From the IMG/VR virus record IMGVR_UViG_3300029915_000032, positions 1-58,165 of that record: 58,165 nucleotides of DNA. One strand, 5' to 3'. Position numbers and translations under genes: made by a program. Below, piece by piece: positions 27,757 through 35,772 of this stretch (position 1 is the first letter of the stretch; each line of letters opens with the position of its first letter). Source of the DNA: a virus. The notes under the pieces were generated by a model. That model saw only the letters and a list, made by a program, of their open reading frames with translations, did no database searches and was not told the origin of the DNA.

Positions 27757-27954
27757 TTATTTTTTATCTTCTTTTACTTCGATTTTTAATATTCTATGTG
27801 ATGGTATAAATAAGAAATCTTTATCAAATTGTTGCCATACTCCATTATTTCCTATTCCTGTCACATTTTGCCTTAATGTGTATTCATTTTCATACTCAGT
27901 AGGTATTGTTATTTCTGTTTCATCATCAAGATAAACTATTATATTATAATTCAT
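27757..27954 (-). CDS. small beta-rich protein
   Basis: 65 residues (MNYNIIVYLDDETEITIPTE; DKDFLFIPSHRILKIEVKED), probably a compact beta domain. Eleven bases upstream of the 27510 gene; same operon. Confidence 0.6.
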   Translation of the reverse strand: MNYNIIVYLDDETEITIPTEYENEYTLRQNVTGIGNNGVWQQFDKDFLFIPSHRILKIEVKEDKK

Positions 27955-28005
27955 AAATTTAATTTTTTCTTATATACTAAAAGAAAAACAATAAGTTTAT
28001 AATAA

Positions 28006-28099
28006 GTTTATAATAAGTAGTCTTCTATCTCTGATAGCGGGGGTGCACCCTCCAAATATGTATATCTTAACCTGAATCGGCAGACTTCTTATTATAAAC
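28006..28099 (-). ncRNA. structured RNA closed by 17-bp stem
   Basis: GTTTATAATAAG-x-AGTCT at 28006-28023 pairs with AGACT-x-CTTATTATAAAC at 28082-28099. The enclosed 58 bases contain CTATC/GATAG and GGG/CCC hairpins and a GC-rich core (GCGGGGGTGCACCCTCC) unlike the surrounding sequence. The stem overlaps the stop of the upstream gene. Strand is assigned from the flanking genes only. Candidate riboswitch, ribozyme or 3'-end element. Confidence 0.55.
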
Positions 28100-28394
28100 T
28101 AGATTTATTTTCTAAATATTTAACATATTGATATAGTATTACATTTTCTTTAATTGATTCATCTATTATTTCAAATAAAATATCAATTTCTGAATTTAGC
28201 CAATTAATTGGCTCTTCTTTCCATTCATCTGGTATAATACCAATAGGAGTAGAAGATACAAACATTTTTATTTTTTGCTTTGCATCATTAATAACATTAA
28301 TATTCTCATCAATTTTATTTCTTACATCTTCAATAGCCTCAAAAGACATTCTATTAAGATATACATTTGCTGTAAAATCTGTTCCCCAACCCAT
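28092..28394 (-). CDS. conserved phage protein of MGWGTDF type
   Basis: 100 residues starting MGWGTDFTANVYLNRMSFEA, a start I associate with a family of small helical phage proteins of unknown role. The rest is helical. Two tandem host-type promoters precede it. Confidence 0.65.
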   Translation of the reverse strand: MGWGTDFTANVYLNRMSFEAIEDVRNKIDENINVINDAKQKIKMFVSSTPIGIIPDEWKEEPINWLNSEIDILFEIIDESIKENVILYQYVKYLENKSSL

Positions 28395-28413
28395 AATTAT
28401 ATTTTTATATCAA

Positions 28414-28446
28414 CAAAGATAATATATTTATTTCTAATTACCAAAT
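28414..28446 (-). promoter_or_regulatory. host-type promoter, proximal of two
   Basis: TTTGG, TATCTTTG with 20 bp between TTG and the -7 box on the minus strand, about 20 bases before the 28092 gene start. Nearly identical to the distal copy 68 bases away. Confidence 0.8.
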
Positions 28447-28481
28447 TAATTGTTCAATATTTTTGTTTATTTTTATATCAA

Positions 28482-28514
28482 CAAAGATAATATATTTATT
28501 TATACCTACCAAAT
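28482..28514 (-). promoter_or_regulatory. host-type promoter, distal of two
   Basis: TTTGG, TATCTTTG, 20-bp spacing, directly after the ribbon-helix-helix gene. The -7 box and flanks (ATATCAACAAAGATAATATA on the plus strand) repeat those of the proximal promoter exactly. Confidence 0.8.
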
Positions 28515-28706
28515 TTATTTCTCAAAATCTTCCTTTATTTTATATCCCCGTTTTTCCATATCACTCTTTATGAGATTTTCAATATATTTTGAACGACTTA
28601 AATCATTCTCTTTTATATAATCTTGTAAAATAACATCCAAATCTCTATTTAATGTTATGCTTATTTTAGGCTTCTTAATATCTTCTGATAATTTGTGTCT
28701 CGACAT
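28515..28706 (-). CDS. ribbon-helix-helix DNA-binding protein
   Basis: 63 residues. PKISITLNRDLDVILQDYI, ENDLSRSKYIENLI fits an Arc/CopG-type ribbon-helix-helix repressor. It ends at the distal tandem promoter and is divergent from another RHH-like gene at 28809, so a local regulatory circuit is plausible. Confidence 0.7.
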   Translation of the reverse strand: MSRHKLSEDIKKPKISITLNRDLDVILQDYIKENDLSRSKYIENLIKSDMEKRGYKIKEDFEK

Positions 28707-28784
28707 AGTTTTTATTTATAATATAAAAATATTTTAAAATAGTTTGTTAAATCACTAAAAAATCATTTTTATGACCTTAATATA

Positions 28785-28794
28785 TTTATATATA
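28785..28794 (+). promoter_or_regulatory. putative late promoter, TTTATATATA
   Basis: Recurring box 14 bases before the 28809 gene. Confidence 0.3.
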
Positions 28795-28808
28795 GAATAA
28801 AAAATATC

Positions 28809-28967
28809 ATGGATAAAAAAGTAAATATAAGAATAACGGTAAATAAAGACTTAGATAACTTAATGCTAAAACTAATTTCAAATAAATCAAAGTATATAGA
28901 ATGGCTGGTATATAATGATCTTAATGTAAAATATACAGATGATAGAATTAAAAAAATAAAATTGTAA
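28809..28967 (+). CDS. small ribbon-helix-helix-like protein (52 aa)
   Basis: Starts MDKKVNIRITVNKDLDNLML, with KSKYIEWLVYNDL following: one basic beta strand and two helices as in RHH proteins. It ends two bases before the GIY-YIG nuclease and may regulate it. It resembles its divergent neighbour at 28515. Confidence 0.6.
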   Translation: MDKKVNIRITVNKDLDNLMLKLISNKSKYIEWLVYNDLNVKYTDDRIKKIKL

Positions 28968-28969
28968 AT

Positions 28970-30325
28970 ATGAAGAAACCAAATGGATATTGGACATATG
29001 AAAAATGTAAAGAAGCTGCGTTAGAATGTAATACTAAAGAAGAACTAAGAAAAAAATATGGAACAGCATATAACTTGATTTATAAAAATAAATGGATAGA
29101 ATTGGCGAAACATTTTATTGATATTAGAAAAATTAACGGATACTGTACTACTTATGAGAAATGTAAAACAGAGTTAGCCAAATATAAAAAACTCGCAGAA
29201 TTTAAAAACAAATGGATATATAAAGTTATTTTAAATAATAAATGGAACGATTTACTTGAAGACTTTTATACTATAAAAATTGGTGGATGGTCTTATGATG
29301 AATGTAAAAATATTGCATCTAATTATTCAAATAGAACAGAATTAAGTAAAAACCATTCGGCTGTATATAGGAAAATTTTTAAAAATAATTGGAACGAATT
29401 ATTAAATCATATGCCAAATGCAAAAATATGGACGTATGATAAATGTGTAGAAGAATCACTAAAATATGAATATAAATATGATTTAAAAAAATATTCTTCA
29501 AGTGCATACACATCAATACTTAAAAATAAATGGTACGATATTCTTAATAATATGAAATGTAAGATTAAAAATGAATGGACATATGATGAGTGCAAAAAAT
29601 ATTCTAAAAAATTTAAAACTTTAAAAGATTTCAATAAGAAATATCCTGGAGCAGTTGATGCTATATATAGGCATAGTTGGTTAGATATAATTGAAAAATT
29701 GAGAGAACAAAAACCACCCAATTATTGGACATATGATAAATGTAAAGATGTTGCACTAAAATATGACAATTTAAAAGATTTCAGAAAAGATAATGGTGGC
29801 GCTTATTATAGAATAAATAATAATGGCTGGAGTGAATTATTAGAACATATGAAAAAAATGCCAAATTTTTATAAAAGAGCATTGTATGTTTATGAATTTT
29901 CCGATAATACTTGTTATGTTGGATTGACATGTGATTTAAATAGACGACACTATCAACATTTAAATGATGATAAAGATTCTATTTATAAATATATAAAGAA
30001 TACAAATATTCAACCTAATTTTATAATAAAAAGTGATTATTTAGATGTTAAAGATGCTGTAAAAATGGAAGAAATTATCTTAAATGAATATAAAACTAAC
30101 AATTGGAAAGCTTTAAATAAAAACAAAACAGGTTCAATAGGCGGAATAATACTTTATTGGACATATGATAAATGTTTAGAAGAAATCAGGAAATATAAAA
30201 CTCACGGTGATTTTAGAAAAAATGCTCCTGGTGCATATAACTCAGCCTATAAAAAAGGTTGGTTATATGAACTATTGGAGAATAATATAAAAGATTATGT
30301 GAAAAAAAGTAAAAAATCATTATAA
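28970..30325 (+). CDS. GIY-YIG nuclease with seven WTYDKC repeats
   Basis: 451 residues. Six repeats of about 45-50 residues (WTYDKCKEEALKY..., DFRKxxxGAYxxI, NxWxELL) precede a GIY-YIG domain (ALYVYEFSDNTCYVGLTCDL, NRRHYQHL, catalytic E in KMEEIILNEY), and a seventh repeat follows. Such repeats serve as modular DNA-binding units in phage homing nucleases. Free-standing, probably a mobile homing element. Its end overlaps the convergent ligase gene by six bases. Confidence 0.8.
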   Translation: MKKPNGYWTYEKCKEAALECNTKEELRKKYGTAYNLIYKNKWIELAKHFIDIRKINGYCTTYEKCKTELAKYKKLAEFKNKWIYKVILNNKWNDLLEDFYTIKIGGWSYDECKNIASNYSNRTELSKNHSAVYRKIFKNNWNELLNHMPNAKIWTYDKCVEESLKYEYKYDLKKYSSSAYTSILKNKWYDILNNMKCKIKNEWTYDECKKYSKKFKTLKDFNKKYPGAVDAIYRHSWLDIIEKLREQKPPNYWTYDKCKDVALKYDNLKDFRKDNGGAYYRINNNGWSELLEHMKKMPNFYKRALYVYEFSDNTCYVGLTCDLNRRHYQHLNDDKDSIYKYIKNTNIQPNFIIKSDYLDVKDAVKMEEIILNEYKTNNWKALNKNKTGSIGGIILYWTYDKCLEEIRKYKTHGDFRKNAPGAYNSAYKKGWLYELLENNIKDYVKKSKKSL

Positions 30326-32218
30326 GTTTTTAAGCATTTCATAAAAATCACTAATAGACATTATCTTCACACCGAATTCTTTTGCTTTATTCATCTTGGA
30401 ACTTGAACTTGAAATATCACTGCAAACTAAATGTGTTGTATTTTTTGAAATTGATGACCCTTCTTTTCCACCATGTTTAATAAATAAATTTTCTTCTTCA
30501 CTACCTTTTTTAAGCCTAAAGCCTGTGAATACAAAAATTTGTCCTTCTAAATCTTTATTTTTCATAATATTATTTTTTAATTGTTTTGTTTCAATTGTTA
30601 TTTGAGGTTTGTCTTGAAGCCATTCATAAAAAGTATCATAAGCATCAAGATATGCATGTGCTGATTTATCTGAGAATCCTTTGATTGCTAAAATTTCATC
30701 AAGTGATGGTTTATAATCAAGATGCATCAGCAATTCAATCTTTTTACTACCAAGATTCTTAAAGAAATTTGAAGCGTGCATCAATTTTGATAATTTAACA
30801 TTTGTAACTGCTTTATGTATGGATTGAAAAACTATAGATGATTTCCGATCTCCAAAGCGGTCTAATGATTCTAAATCTTCTTTTGATAATTCTAGTATTT
30901 GTTTAACAGTTTTATACCCAGCATTATATAATTGATTAATTATACCTTCTGATACATTTTCAGCACCAAGAATTTCAAAGAATGAAATGAGTTTTTTTAT
31001 CTCTTGTTCTTCAGTTCCTTCAACCATTAATTCTACACCTGTTTCATTCCAAAATACTTTTGATGATCCAAAGGTTGGCATTTCAAATCCAGTTGATTTT
31101 AACACTCTAATCAACTTAGGAATGACACCCCCGCTGCGTGTAATTTCTATTAAACTATTGATACCCAAGCCATTATCTTTTACAAACTTATAGTTATTTA
31201 ATGTCACTCTAGATATAAGAGCGCCATCCAATAACACAGGAGTTATGAGAGCAACTGGTTTCAGATAGGATTGCTTAGAGACTTCTTTAACAATTTCAAG
31301 AATTGTTGTTTCAGCGGTTTCAGACCATTGAGGATTTTTATATGCTCTTGCATATGCAGGATTATTATTAGTTTCTCTTCCAAGTTTCTTTCTGATATCT
31401 TTATCATTAATATCAAAAACAAGTCCATCAATATCATACTCTTTACCCCATTCAATAAATATTTCATTCAACTCATCAAAGTCCAAATCTTTTGCTTTAA
31501 ATATTTTATATGGTACATCAGAAAAATTTTCATTAATAAATTTTAATTGTTCAGATTTATCTTGAGTGAAATCTTCACTTGCATATCCATAACGAATATG
31601 TTTAGCAAATTTTAAATCTTCTGATGGTGTATCAGAATTTTTAAGTCCTGCGATCATATTACGAGCATTTTTAAATGGTTCTCCGTTGTCTCTATAAAAG
31701 GTATGACTATTAAAAACTGGTTTTGGAAAAATCATTTCTCCAATAGTGAACAAATTAATTCGTTCTCCTTTATCTCTAAGCTTAGTGTAATGCAAGTGCA
31801 TTGATTCCCCAGTTATACCGTCACCTCTTGACCAAGCAAGTTGGTTATATTCATCTTTAAGGATTGACATTCCATCATATTTTGATGTACAGACTAATTC
31901 TGTTTCTAAAGGTAGTCCTTTATTTTTTAACCATTTATGAATTTCTTCAATTGTATGGTATTTATCCAATGAATACATTGGATATTTCAAAGATTCTTTT
32001 CTATCTGGATTTACATCTTCACTATCTTCAATAACGCCAGATTCAAATATTTCATTATCTGGATTTAATTTTTGAAATGTTAAAATCAACTTATCATATT
32101 CAGGATCAGTTATTTCAGGTTCTCCATTACGATATTTCTGATTTAGTTTTTTAACTTCGATTGAAGCTTCGTTAAATTTGTTATTATCTAACAATTTATA
32201 AATTTCTGATAAAGTCAT
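30320..32218 (-). CDS. ligA: NAD+-dependent DNA ligase
   Basis: 632 residues. Adenylation motif KYDG with lysine K113, later motifs (GDGITGE; EYDIDGLVFDI; NPQWSE), OB fold, helix-hairpin-helix region (about 440-530) and a C-terminal BRCT domain (about 555-632: FVFTGFRLKKG, SKNTTHLVCSD). The four-cysteine zinc finger that normally joins the OB and HhH parts is absent. Seals nicks in replication and repair. A weak host-type -7 box lies upstream. Confidence 0.9.
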   Translation of the reverse strand: MTLSEIYKLLDNNKFNEASIEVKKLNQKYRNGEPEITDPEYDKLILTFQKLNPDNEIFESGVIEDSEDVNPDRKESLKYPMYSLDKYHTIEEIHKWLKNKGLPLETELVCTSKYDGMSILKDEYNQLAWSRGDGITGESMHLHYTKLRDKGERINLFTIGEMIFPKPVFNSHTFYRDNGEPFKNARNMIAGLKNSDTPSEDLKFAKHIRYGYASEDFTQDKSEQLKFINENFSDVPYKIFKAKDLDFDELNEIFIEWGKEYDIDGLVFDINDKDIRKKLGRETNNNPAYARAYKNPQWSETAETTILEIVKEVSKQSYLKPVALITPVLLDGALISRVTLNNYKFVKDNGLGINSLIEITRSGGVIPKLIRVLKSTGFEMPTFGSSKVFWNETGVELMVEGTEEQEIKKLISFFEILGAENVSEGIINQLYNAGYKTVKQILELSKEDLESLDRFGDRKSSIVFQSIHKAVTNVKLSKLMHASNFFKNLGSKKIELLMHLDYKPSLDEILAIKGFSDKSAHAYLDAYDTFYEWLQDKPQITIETKQLKNNIMKNKDLEGQIFVFTGFRLKKGSEEENLFIKHGGKEGSSISKNTTHLVCSDISSSSSKMNKAKEFGVKIMSISDFYEMLKNL

Positions 32219-32249
32219 ATTTTTATATTTTTATGTTGTTTATAGAATA

Positions 32250-32257
32250 CAAAGATA
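32250..32257 (-). promoter_or_regulatory. host-type -7 box upstream of ligase
   Basis: TATCTTTG on the minus strand 32 bases before the ligase start. The -33 position reads TTT instead of TTG, so activity may be weak. Confidence 0.5.
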
Positions 32258-32261
32258 AAAA

Positions 32262-32296
32262 AAATATCTTGAATAAAAAAATTATTCAAGATATTT
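32262..32296 (-). terminator. terminator
   Basis: AAATATCTTGAATAA, 5-nt loop, TTATTCAAGATATTT; 15-bp perfect stem after the 32316 gene, abutting the ligase promoter. Confidence 0.8.
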
Positions 32297-32315
32297 TTTA
32301 TGAAAATATTATTTT

Positions 32316-33086
32316 TTAACTTTTAGAATTAGATATCATAAAAAATTCTGGAAAATCTAATGATTTTTCCAAACTCATAAATTTATCTATTGCACCAGGT
32401 GAAATTTCTTTAACGTAATTTGAAAATTTGTTAGTAGAATCTTGTATAGCTTGATTTTTTGTTTTCATTGTTGGAGTAAAATAAAATTCATCTTTAAATG
32501 CTTGAGACATTAATCCAATAAAATAGCAGCAATCTAAATAATTTTCTATTTGATCAGTTGATTCAAATTTGAATAGTTGATTATATTTTTGAATATTTGT
32601 AAGCATAATATTTTTATAATTCTCATCTAATACACTATCTATTATATATTTAACTGCTGAACGAATTGTATTAGGTTCATGTCCTCTTGTTGTTATAATA
32701 GAGAATAATCTACCTTCTTTTAGAGTTGTTAAAAATGATTCCCATGATGGTCCAAAATTTTTATTATTTATTGCTTTTTTAATATCATAGACAAGTGCGT
32801 TATCTACTCTTGTCCCATTATCACTAAATTCAGAAAATGTATATTTAGTATCTGCTTTCCATTCATTGTTGTCAATATAGTTTGTCGGATATTTAGAACG
32901 TATTTTAGAAAAATCTTGAATTGAGACATCTTTATTTGTCCATTTACCATTTTCAAAATGTTGAAAATGTAAAGGCGTATTCATAATAAGTAAATTATCA
33001 TCAATATCAAATATTGAATATTTTGAATTTTCTATATTTTGTTGTTCTAAAATAAATGCATTCCAATCTTTAACTTTTTTACTCAT
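32316..33086 (-). CDS. HAD-like hydrolase with WNAFILEQ leader
   Basis: 256 residues. IFDIDDNLLIMNTPLHF is HAD motif I (DxD) and FSIITTRGHEPNTIRSAVKY is motif II. The N-terminus MSKKVKDWNAFILEQQ includes I-L-E, so it could be a packaging leader of a different flavour. It overlaps the upstream KFNL-tagged gene by one base. Substrate unknown. Confidence 0.65.
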   Translation of the reverse strand: MSKKVKDWNAFILEQQNIENSKYSIFDIDDNLLIMNTPLHFQHFENGKWTNKDVSIQDFSKIRSKYPTNYIDNNEWKADTKYTFSEFSDNGTRVDNALVYDIKKAINNKNFGPSWESFLTTLKEGRLFSIITTRGHEPNTIRSAVKYIIDSVLDENYKNIMLTNIQKYNQLFKFESTDQIENYLDCCYFIGLMSQAFKDEFYFTPTMKTKNQAIQDSTNKFSNYVKEISPGAIDKFMSLEKSLDFPEFFMISNSKS

Positions 33087-33400
33087 TATAAATTAAATTT
33101 TTTTACTGAGTCATATAATTCTGGATCTTTCATATATTTAATCATATCATTATATTCTTCATCAGTTATATTAATTTTTCTAACGGAATAATCTTTAGCT
33201 CTATAATTTATAATATATCCTCCTGATCTAAAATTATTTTTTGATATATCTTCAACTCTTGTTATAGAAATAGGACCATGTTTTTTTATAAACTCATCAT
33301 TAGTAGTTATATAATCATAAAAAACTTTCATCATATTAGTATAATAAATATCTGCTTGTAATTTCATGTGATAATATTCATCAAAACTATATATTTTCAT
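33086..33400 (-). CDS. small protein with KKFNL ending
   Basis: 104 residues. Leader MKIYSFDEYYHMKLQADIYY, end ELYDSVKKFNL. It is the only minus-strand member of the KFN-tagged set, with TAA and no tag-encoded start for the next gene. Body mixed alpha/beta (GGYIINYRAKDYSVRKINIT). Function unknown. Confidence 0.7.
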   Translation of the reverse strand: MKIYSFDEYYHMKLQADIYYTNMMKVFYDYITTNDEFIKKHGPISITRVEDISKNNFRSGGYIINYRAKDYSVRKINITDEEYNDMIKYMKDPELYDSVKKFNL

Positions 33401-33437
33401 TATAAATAAATTTTTATTTATTGGTATATATAAAAAT

Positions 33438-33466
33438 AAAAATCCATCTTAAACAGATGGATTTTT
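33438..33466 (-). terminator. terminator
   Basis: AAAAATCCATCT, 5-nt loop, AGATGGATTTTT; overlaps the last codons of the 33449 gene. Confidence 0.8.
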
Positions 33467-33712
33467 AATATTATTTAACTTTTCTAATTTATATTTTCTA
33501 AATTTTGAATATTCTATAAATCTTTGTTTTCTAAAAAGTGCATTAGGAAATTCCTTAAAATTAATTTCACCATAACTATTAATAGAATTAAAAGTATAGG
33601 TTTCTCCCATTTTTAATAATGAGATAGAACCGCCTAATTCTATACTAGAATATCGTGAATAATTATCAATGCAAATCATTTTAGTACCATATTTATAGTC
33701 TTTATATTTCAT
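33449..33712 (-). CDS. small SH3-like barrel protein with RKYKLEKLNN tag
   Basis: 87 residues. KYGTKMICIDNYSRYS, LLKMGETYTFNSI, GEINFKEF follow the C-I-D-N ... G-x-x-Y-x-V pattern of a small five-strand barrel family found about nine times in this region. Tag FRKYKLEKLNNI near the end. Its ATG lies within the upstream gene's tag codons. Confidence 0.7.
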   Translation of the reverse strand: MKYKDYKYGTKMICIDNYSRYSSIELGGSISLLKMGETYTFNSINSYGEINFKEFPNALFRKQRFIEYSKFRKYKLEKLNNIKNPSV

Positions 33713-33953
33713 TTAATTTTTCTAATTTATATTTTCTTAATTCTGAAATTTTTATAAATCTATTATTATTGAATAAATGGTGAGATATTTCATTAAGTCC
33801 CAATTCTTCATTAGTGTAATAACCACTACTAACAGTATACACTTTACCTATTTCTAATAATTTTATATTACTTAATTTTGTATCTGGTGAATATAATGTG
33901 AAATTATCTATACAAACTATTTTTTCACCTATTTTATAATTTTTAGATTTCAT
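33702..33953 (-). CDS. small SH3-like barrel protein with LRKYKLEKLNEI tag
   Basis: 83 residues; close paralogue of 33449 (GEKIVCIDNFTLYS; LLEIGKVYTVSSGYY). The tag LRKYKLEKLNEI ends the protein, and the bases coding N-E-I-stop contain the next gene's start, giving MKYK in the other frame. Confidence 0.75.
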   Translation of the reverse strand: MKSKNYKIGEKIVCIDNFTLYSPDTKLSNIKLLEIGKVYTVSSGYYTNEELGLNEISHHLFNNNRFIKISELRKYKLEKLNEI

Positions 33954-33956
33954 ATT

Positions 33957-34157
33957 TCAATCTTCTAATTTTTCACGATTATTCTTCAAATATTTATAAA
34001 TGCTAATAAATATTTTATTAAAGCTTCCTATTTCACAAATATATTTTCTATTTAAAATAATCATTTTAACAAAATTTGATTGATTACCAGTCAAATCTTT
34101 TATTCCTGAATCTTTAACCCAATTAGAATATATATCTTCTGATTTTTTATCTTTCAT
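33957..34157 (-). CDS. small unknown protein
   Basis: 66 residues from MKDKKSEDIYSNWVKDSGIK. A longer frame starts at 34178, but that ATG overlaps a promoter-like TATATTTG, so the inner ATG is preferred. Helical C-terminus (KIFISIYKYLKNNREKLED). Function unknown. Confidence 0.5.
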   Translation of the reverse strand: MKDKKSEDIYSNWVKDSGIKDLTGNQSNFVKMIILNRKYICEIGSFNKIFISIYKYLKNNREKLED

Positions 34158-34167
34158 AATTTTTTTG

Positions 34168-34175
34168 CAAATATA
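34168..34175 (-). promoter_or_regulatory. possible host-type -7 box TATATTTG
   Basis: TAnnTTTG match 11 bases before the 34157 start; no TTG at the expected -33 position. Confidence 0.35.
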
Positions 34176-34200
34176 CAATAATATCTTGATATAAAAAATA

Positions 34201-34259
34201 TTTTGTTCAAAATAATATTAACTTCATTGACAATGAACATCATATTTAATTGAACAAAA
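34201..34259 (-). terminator. hairpin, probable terminator
   Basis: Outer TTTTGTTCAA/TTGAACAAAA and inner TTCATTG-A-CAATGAA, nested, just after the gene fragment at 34278. Confidence 0.55.
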
Positions 34260-34277
34260 AATATACATCAAATCAAA

Positions 34278-34475
34278 TTATTTATTTTTTATATCAATTA
34301 TAGTATCAAATAATTTATTAAATTTAGATTTTAAATCATTTAAATCTTTTTCATATTCATTCATTTCATCTATAACAGCATCAATATCGCAAAAGTAATA
34401 GTTATTATTATCTTCTGTTTTAGAACTATCTATATCTGCTTTATATAATGGAAAATATAATCCAGTACCGTCAAC
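34278..34475 (-). pseudogene. 3' fragment of a disrupted gene
   Basis: Open frame without ATG: VDGTGLYFPLYKADIDSSKT, then NNNYYFCDIDAVIDEMNEYE and a helical end DTIIDIKNK. The frame closes exactly at the border of the hairpin-rich insertion, so the 5' part was lost or displaced by it. Confidence 0.5.
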
Positions 34476-34478
34476 TTA

Positions 34479-34858
34479 AACTTATACAAATTTGTACTTG
34501 CTGTGACGTTTGAATTTCGTTTGATGAAATTCTTTATCCGAACACACTATTCTCTATAGTTTAAAGAAATCGTAGTCGCTTTTAATTATTTAAACTACAT
34601 AACGAACAACCATTTTTAAGACTTATTATAGTCCGTTGTTAAGATGTATTTAAAAGTGTATTAATCGTTTTATGTTTACTGTAATCAATATTATTGATAT
34701 GTATAAAGATTAAAAGTTTCAGTTTGATTTTTAATCAAACTTATTACTTTTATGATTTTACGTTAGTTAAGTTTTTAACTAACAACCATTTTATCATGAC
34801 ATCAAAGAACTATTTGTTTAATTATATTTAATAGTATAATATTTTAAAAAAGTTTATT
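34479..34858. other. 380-nt non-coding insertion made of serial hairpins
   Basis: No ORF on either strand. Hairpins in order: TACAAATTTGTA; GAATTTC/GAAATTC; TAGTTTAAA/TTTAAACTA; GACT/AGTC; ATCAATA/TATTGAT; AGTTTGATT/AATCAAACT; GTTAGTTAA/TTAACTAAC. The string AACAACCATTTT occurs twice, each after a hairpin. GC is higher than the flanks. Broken coding sequences lie on both sides. Candidate non-autonomous mobile element or ornate structured RNA. Confidence 0.5.
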
Positions 34859-35082
34859 TTATTTACACTTTTTTATATTTTTATTTAAATTTTTTGTAAC
34901 GGAATCTTTACCTTCAAAATCTTTATCATTTGCTAATCTCTCAACATAATAATAAATAACAATTGCATAACCTATGTTATCAAATCCTTCACATTTTGTT
35001 TCAATAAAACTAGTTATATTTTTTTAACATATTTTAAAATATATATTGGATCACCTACCAATAAATCTGTCCATTTTTTCAT
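34859..35082 (-). pseudogene. frameshifted small gene
   Basis: MKKWTDLLVGDPIYILKYVK, K, I, then stop at 35014. One frame over it continues TSFIETKCEGFDNIGYAIVI, YYYVERLANDKDFEGKD, ending NIKKCK. The A-run near 35020 is the likely indel site. Looks like a phage protein decaying beside the insertion. Confidence 0.5.
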
Positions 35083-35095
35083 AATATTGTTATTT

Positions 35096-35338
35096 TTAAA
35101 AATCATCGTAGCACCATATTGGTGTATGATCACCCACATAAGCGTTAGCAGTATTATATTCAAAATATTCTTCTGCTTCTTCTTCTGTCATGCCGTCATT
35201 TATAAATATTTCAATACATTTTGATACTGAGTATATCAATCTCATTGAGTTTATTTCAAGTCCAATAACTGCATCATCTAATCCATCAGCAGATAATATT
35301 TCTTCATCTGGATAATTATTTATAATTTCCTCTAACAT
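35096..35338 (-). CDS. conserved small phage protein
   Basis: 80 residues. DDAVIGLEINSMRLIYSVSK, MTEEEAEEYFEYNTANAYVG and TPIWCYDDF make a pattern I recognise from many large phages; the role is unknown. Confidence 0.7.
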   Translation of the reverse strand: MLEEIINNYPDEEILSADGLDDAVIGLEINSMRLIYSVSKCIEIFINDGMTEEEAEEYFEYNTANAYVGDHTPIWCYDDF

Positions 35339-35365
35339 TTAATATTTATTTTTTTTTATAAAAAC

Positions 35366-35548
35366 TTAACAATTCCAAATTATACCAATTGCATCGTCAG
35401 TTTCCCATCCTGTTCCTTCTTCTATCGTCAAATCACTAATCATCATCACTGCACTATCATCAAAAAGTGGTCCAATTTCAATATCATCAATATTAGGATA
35501 TATTACTCTTAATTCTTCTATTTTTTCTATTAATTCTTTTACTAACAT
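35366..35548 (-). CDS. small acidic protein
   Basis: 60 residues (MLVKELIEKIEELRVIYPNI; DLTIEEGTGWETDDAIGIIW). Widespread small phage type by appearance; function unknown. Its start overlaps the end of the 35542 gene. Confidence 0.6.
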   Translation of the reverse strand: MLVKELIEKIEELRVIYPNIDDIEIGPLFDDSAVMMISDLTIEEGTGWETDDAIGIIWNC

Positions 35549-35772
35549 ATTTTTTCATTAATTTTATTTAATTTTAATTTTCTATATTGATTATATGTTA
35601 TGAATTTATTCATAGTATAACTACAAACTATATAACATAAATTTTTATAATTATCAAGATAACTCACATTTGTTATAATATCTTTGTGTATATTAATAAT
35701 AGTATATGTTTTATATTTATCGAAAATACAAATATCGTTACTCATATAAGTAATTTTATCACCTTTCTTCAT
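35542..35772 (-). CDS. small SH3-like barrel protein with YRKLKLNKINE tag
   Basis: 76 residues. MKKGDKITYMSNDICIFDKY, KTYTIINIHKD and LCYIVCSYT show the barrel pattern. Tag YRKLKLNKINE near the end. Its ATG lies inside the upstream gene's last codons. Confidence 0.7.
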   Translation of the reverse strand: MKKGDKITYMSNDICIFDKYKTYTIINIHKDIITNVSYLDNYKNLCYIVCSYTMNKFITYNQYRKLKLNKINEKIC

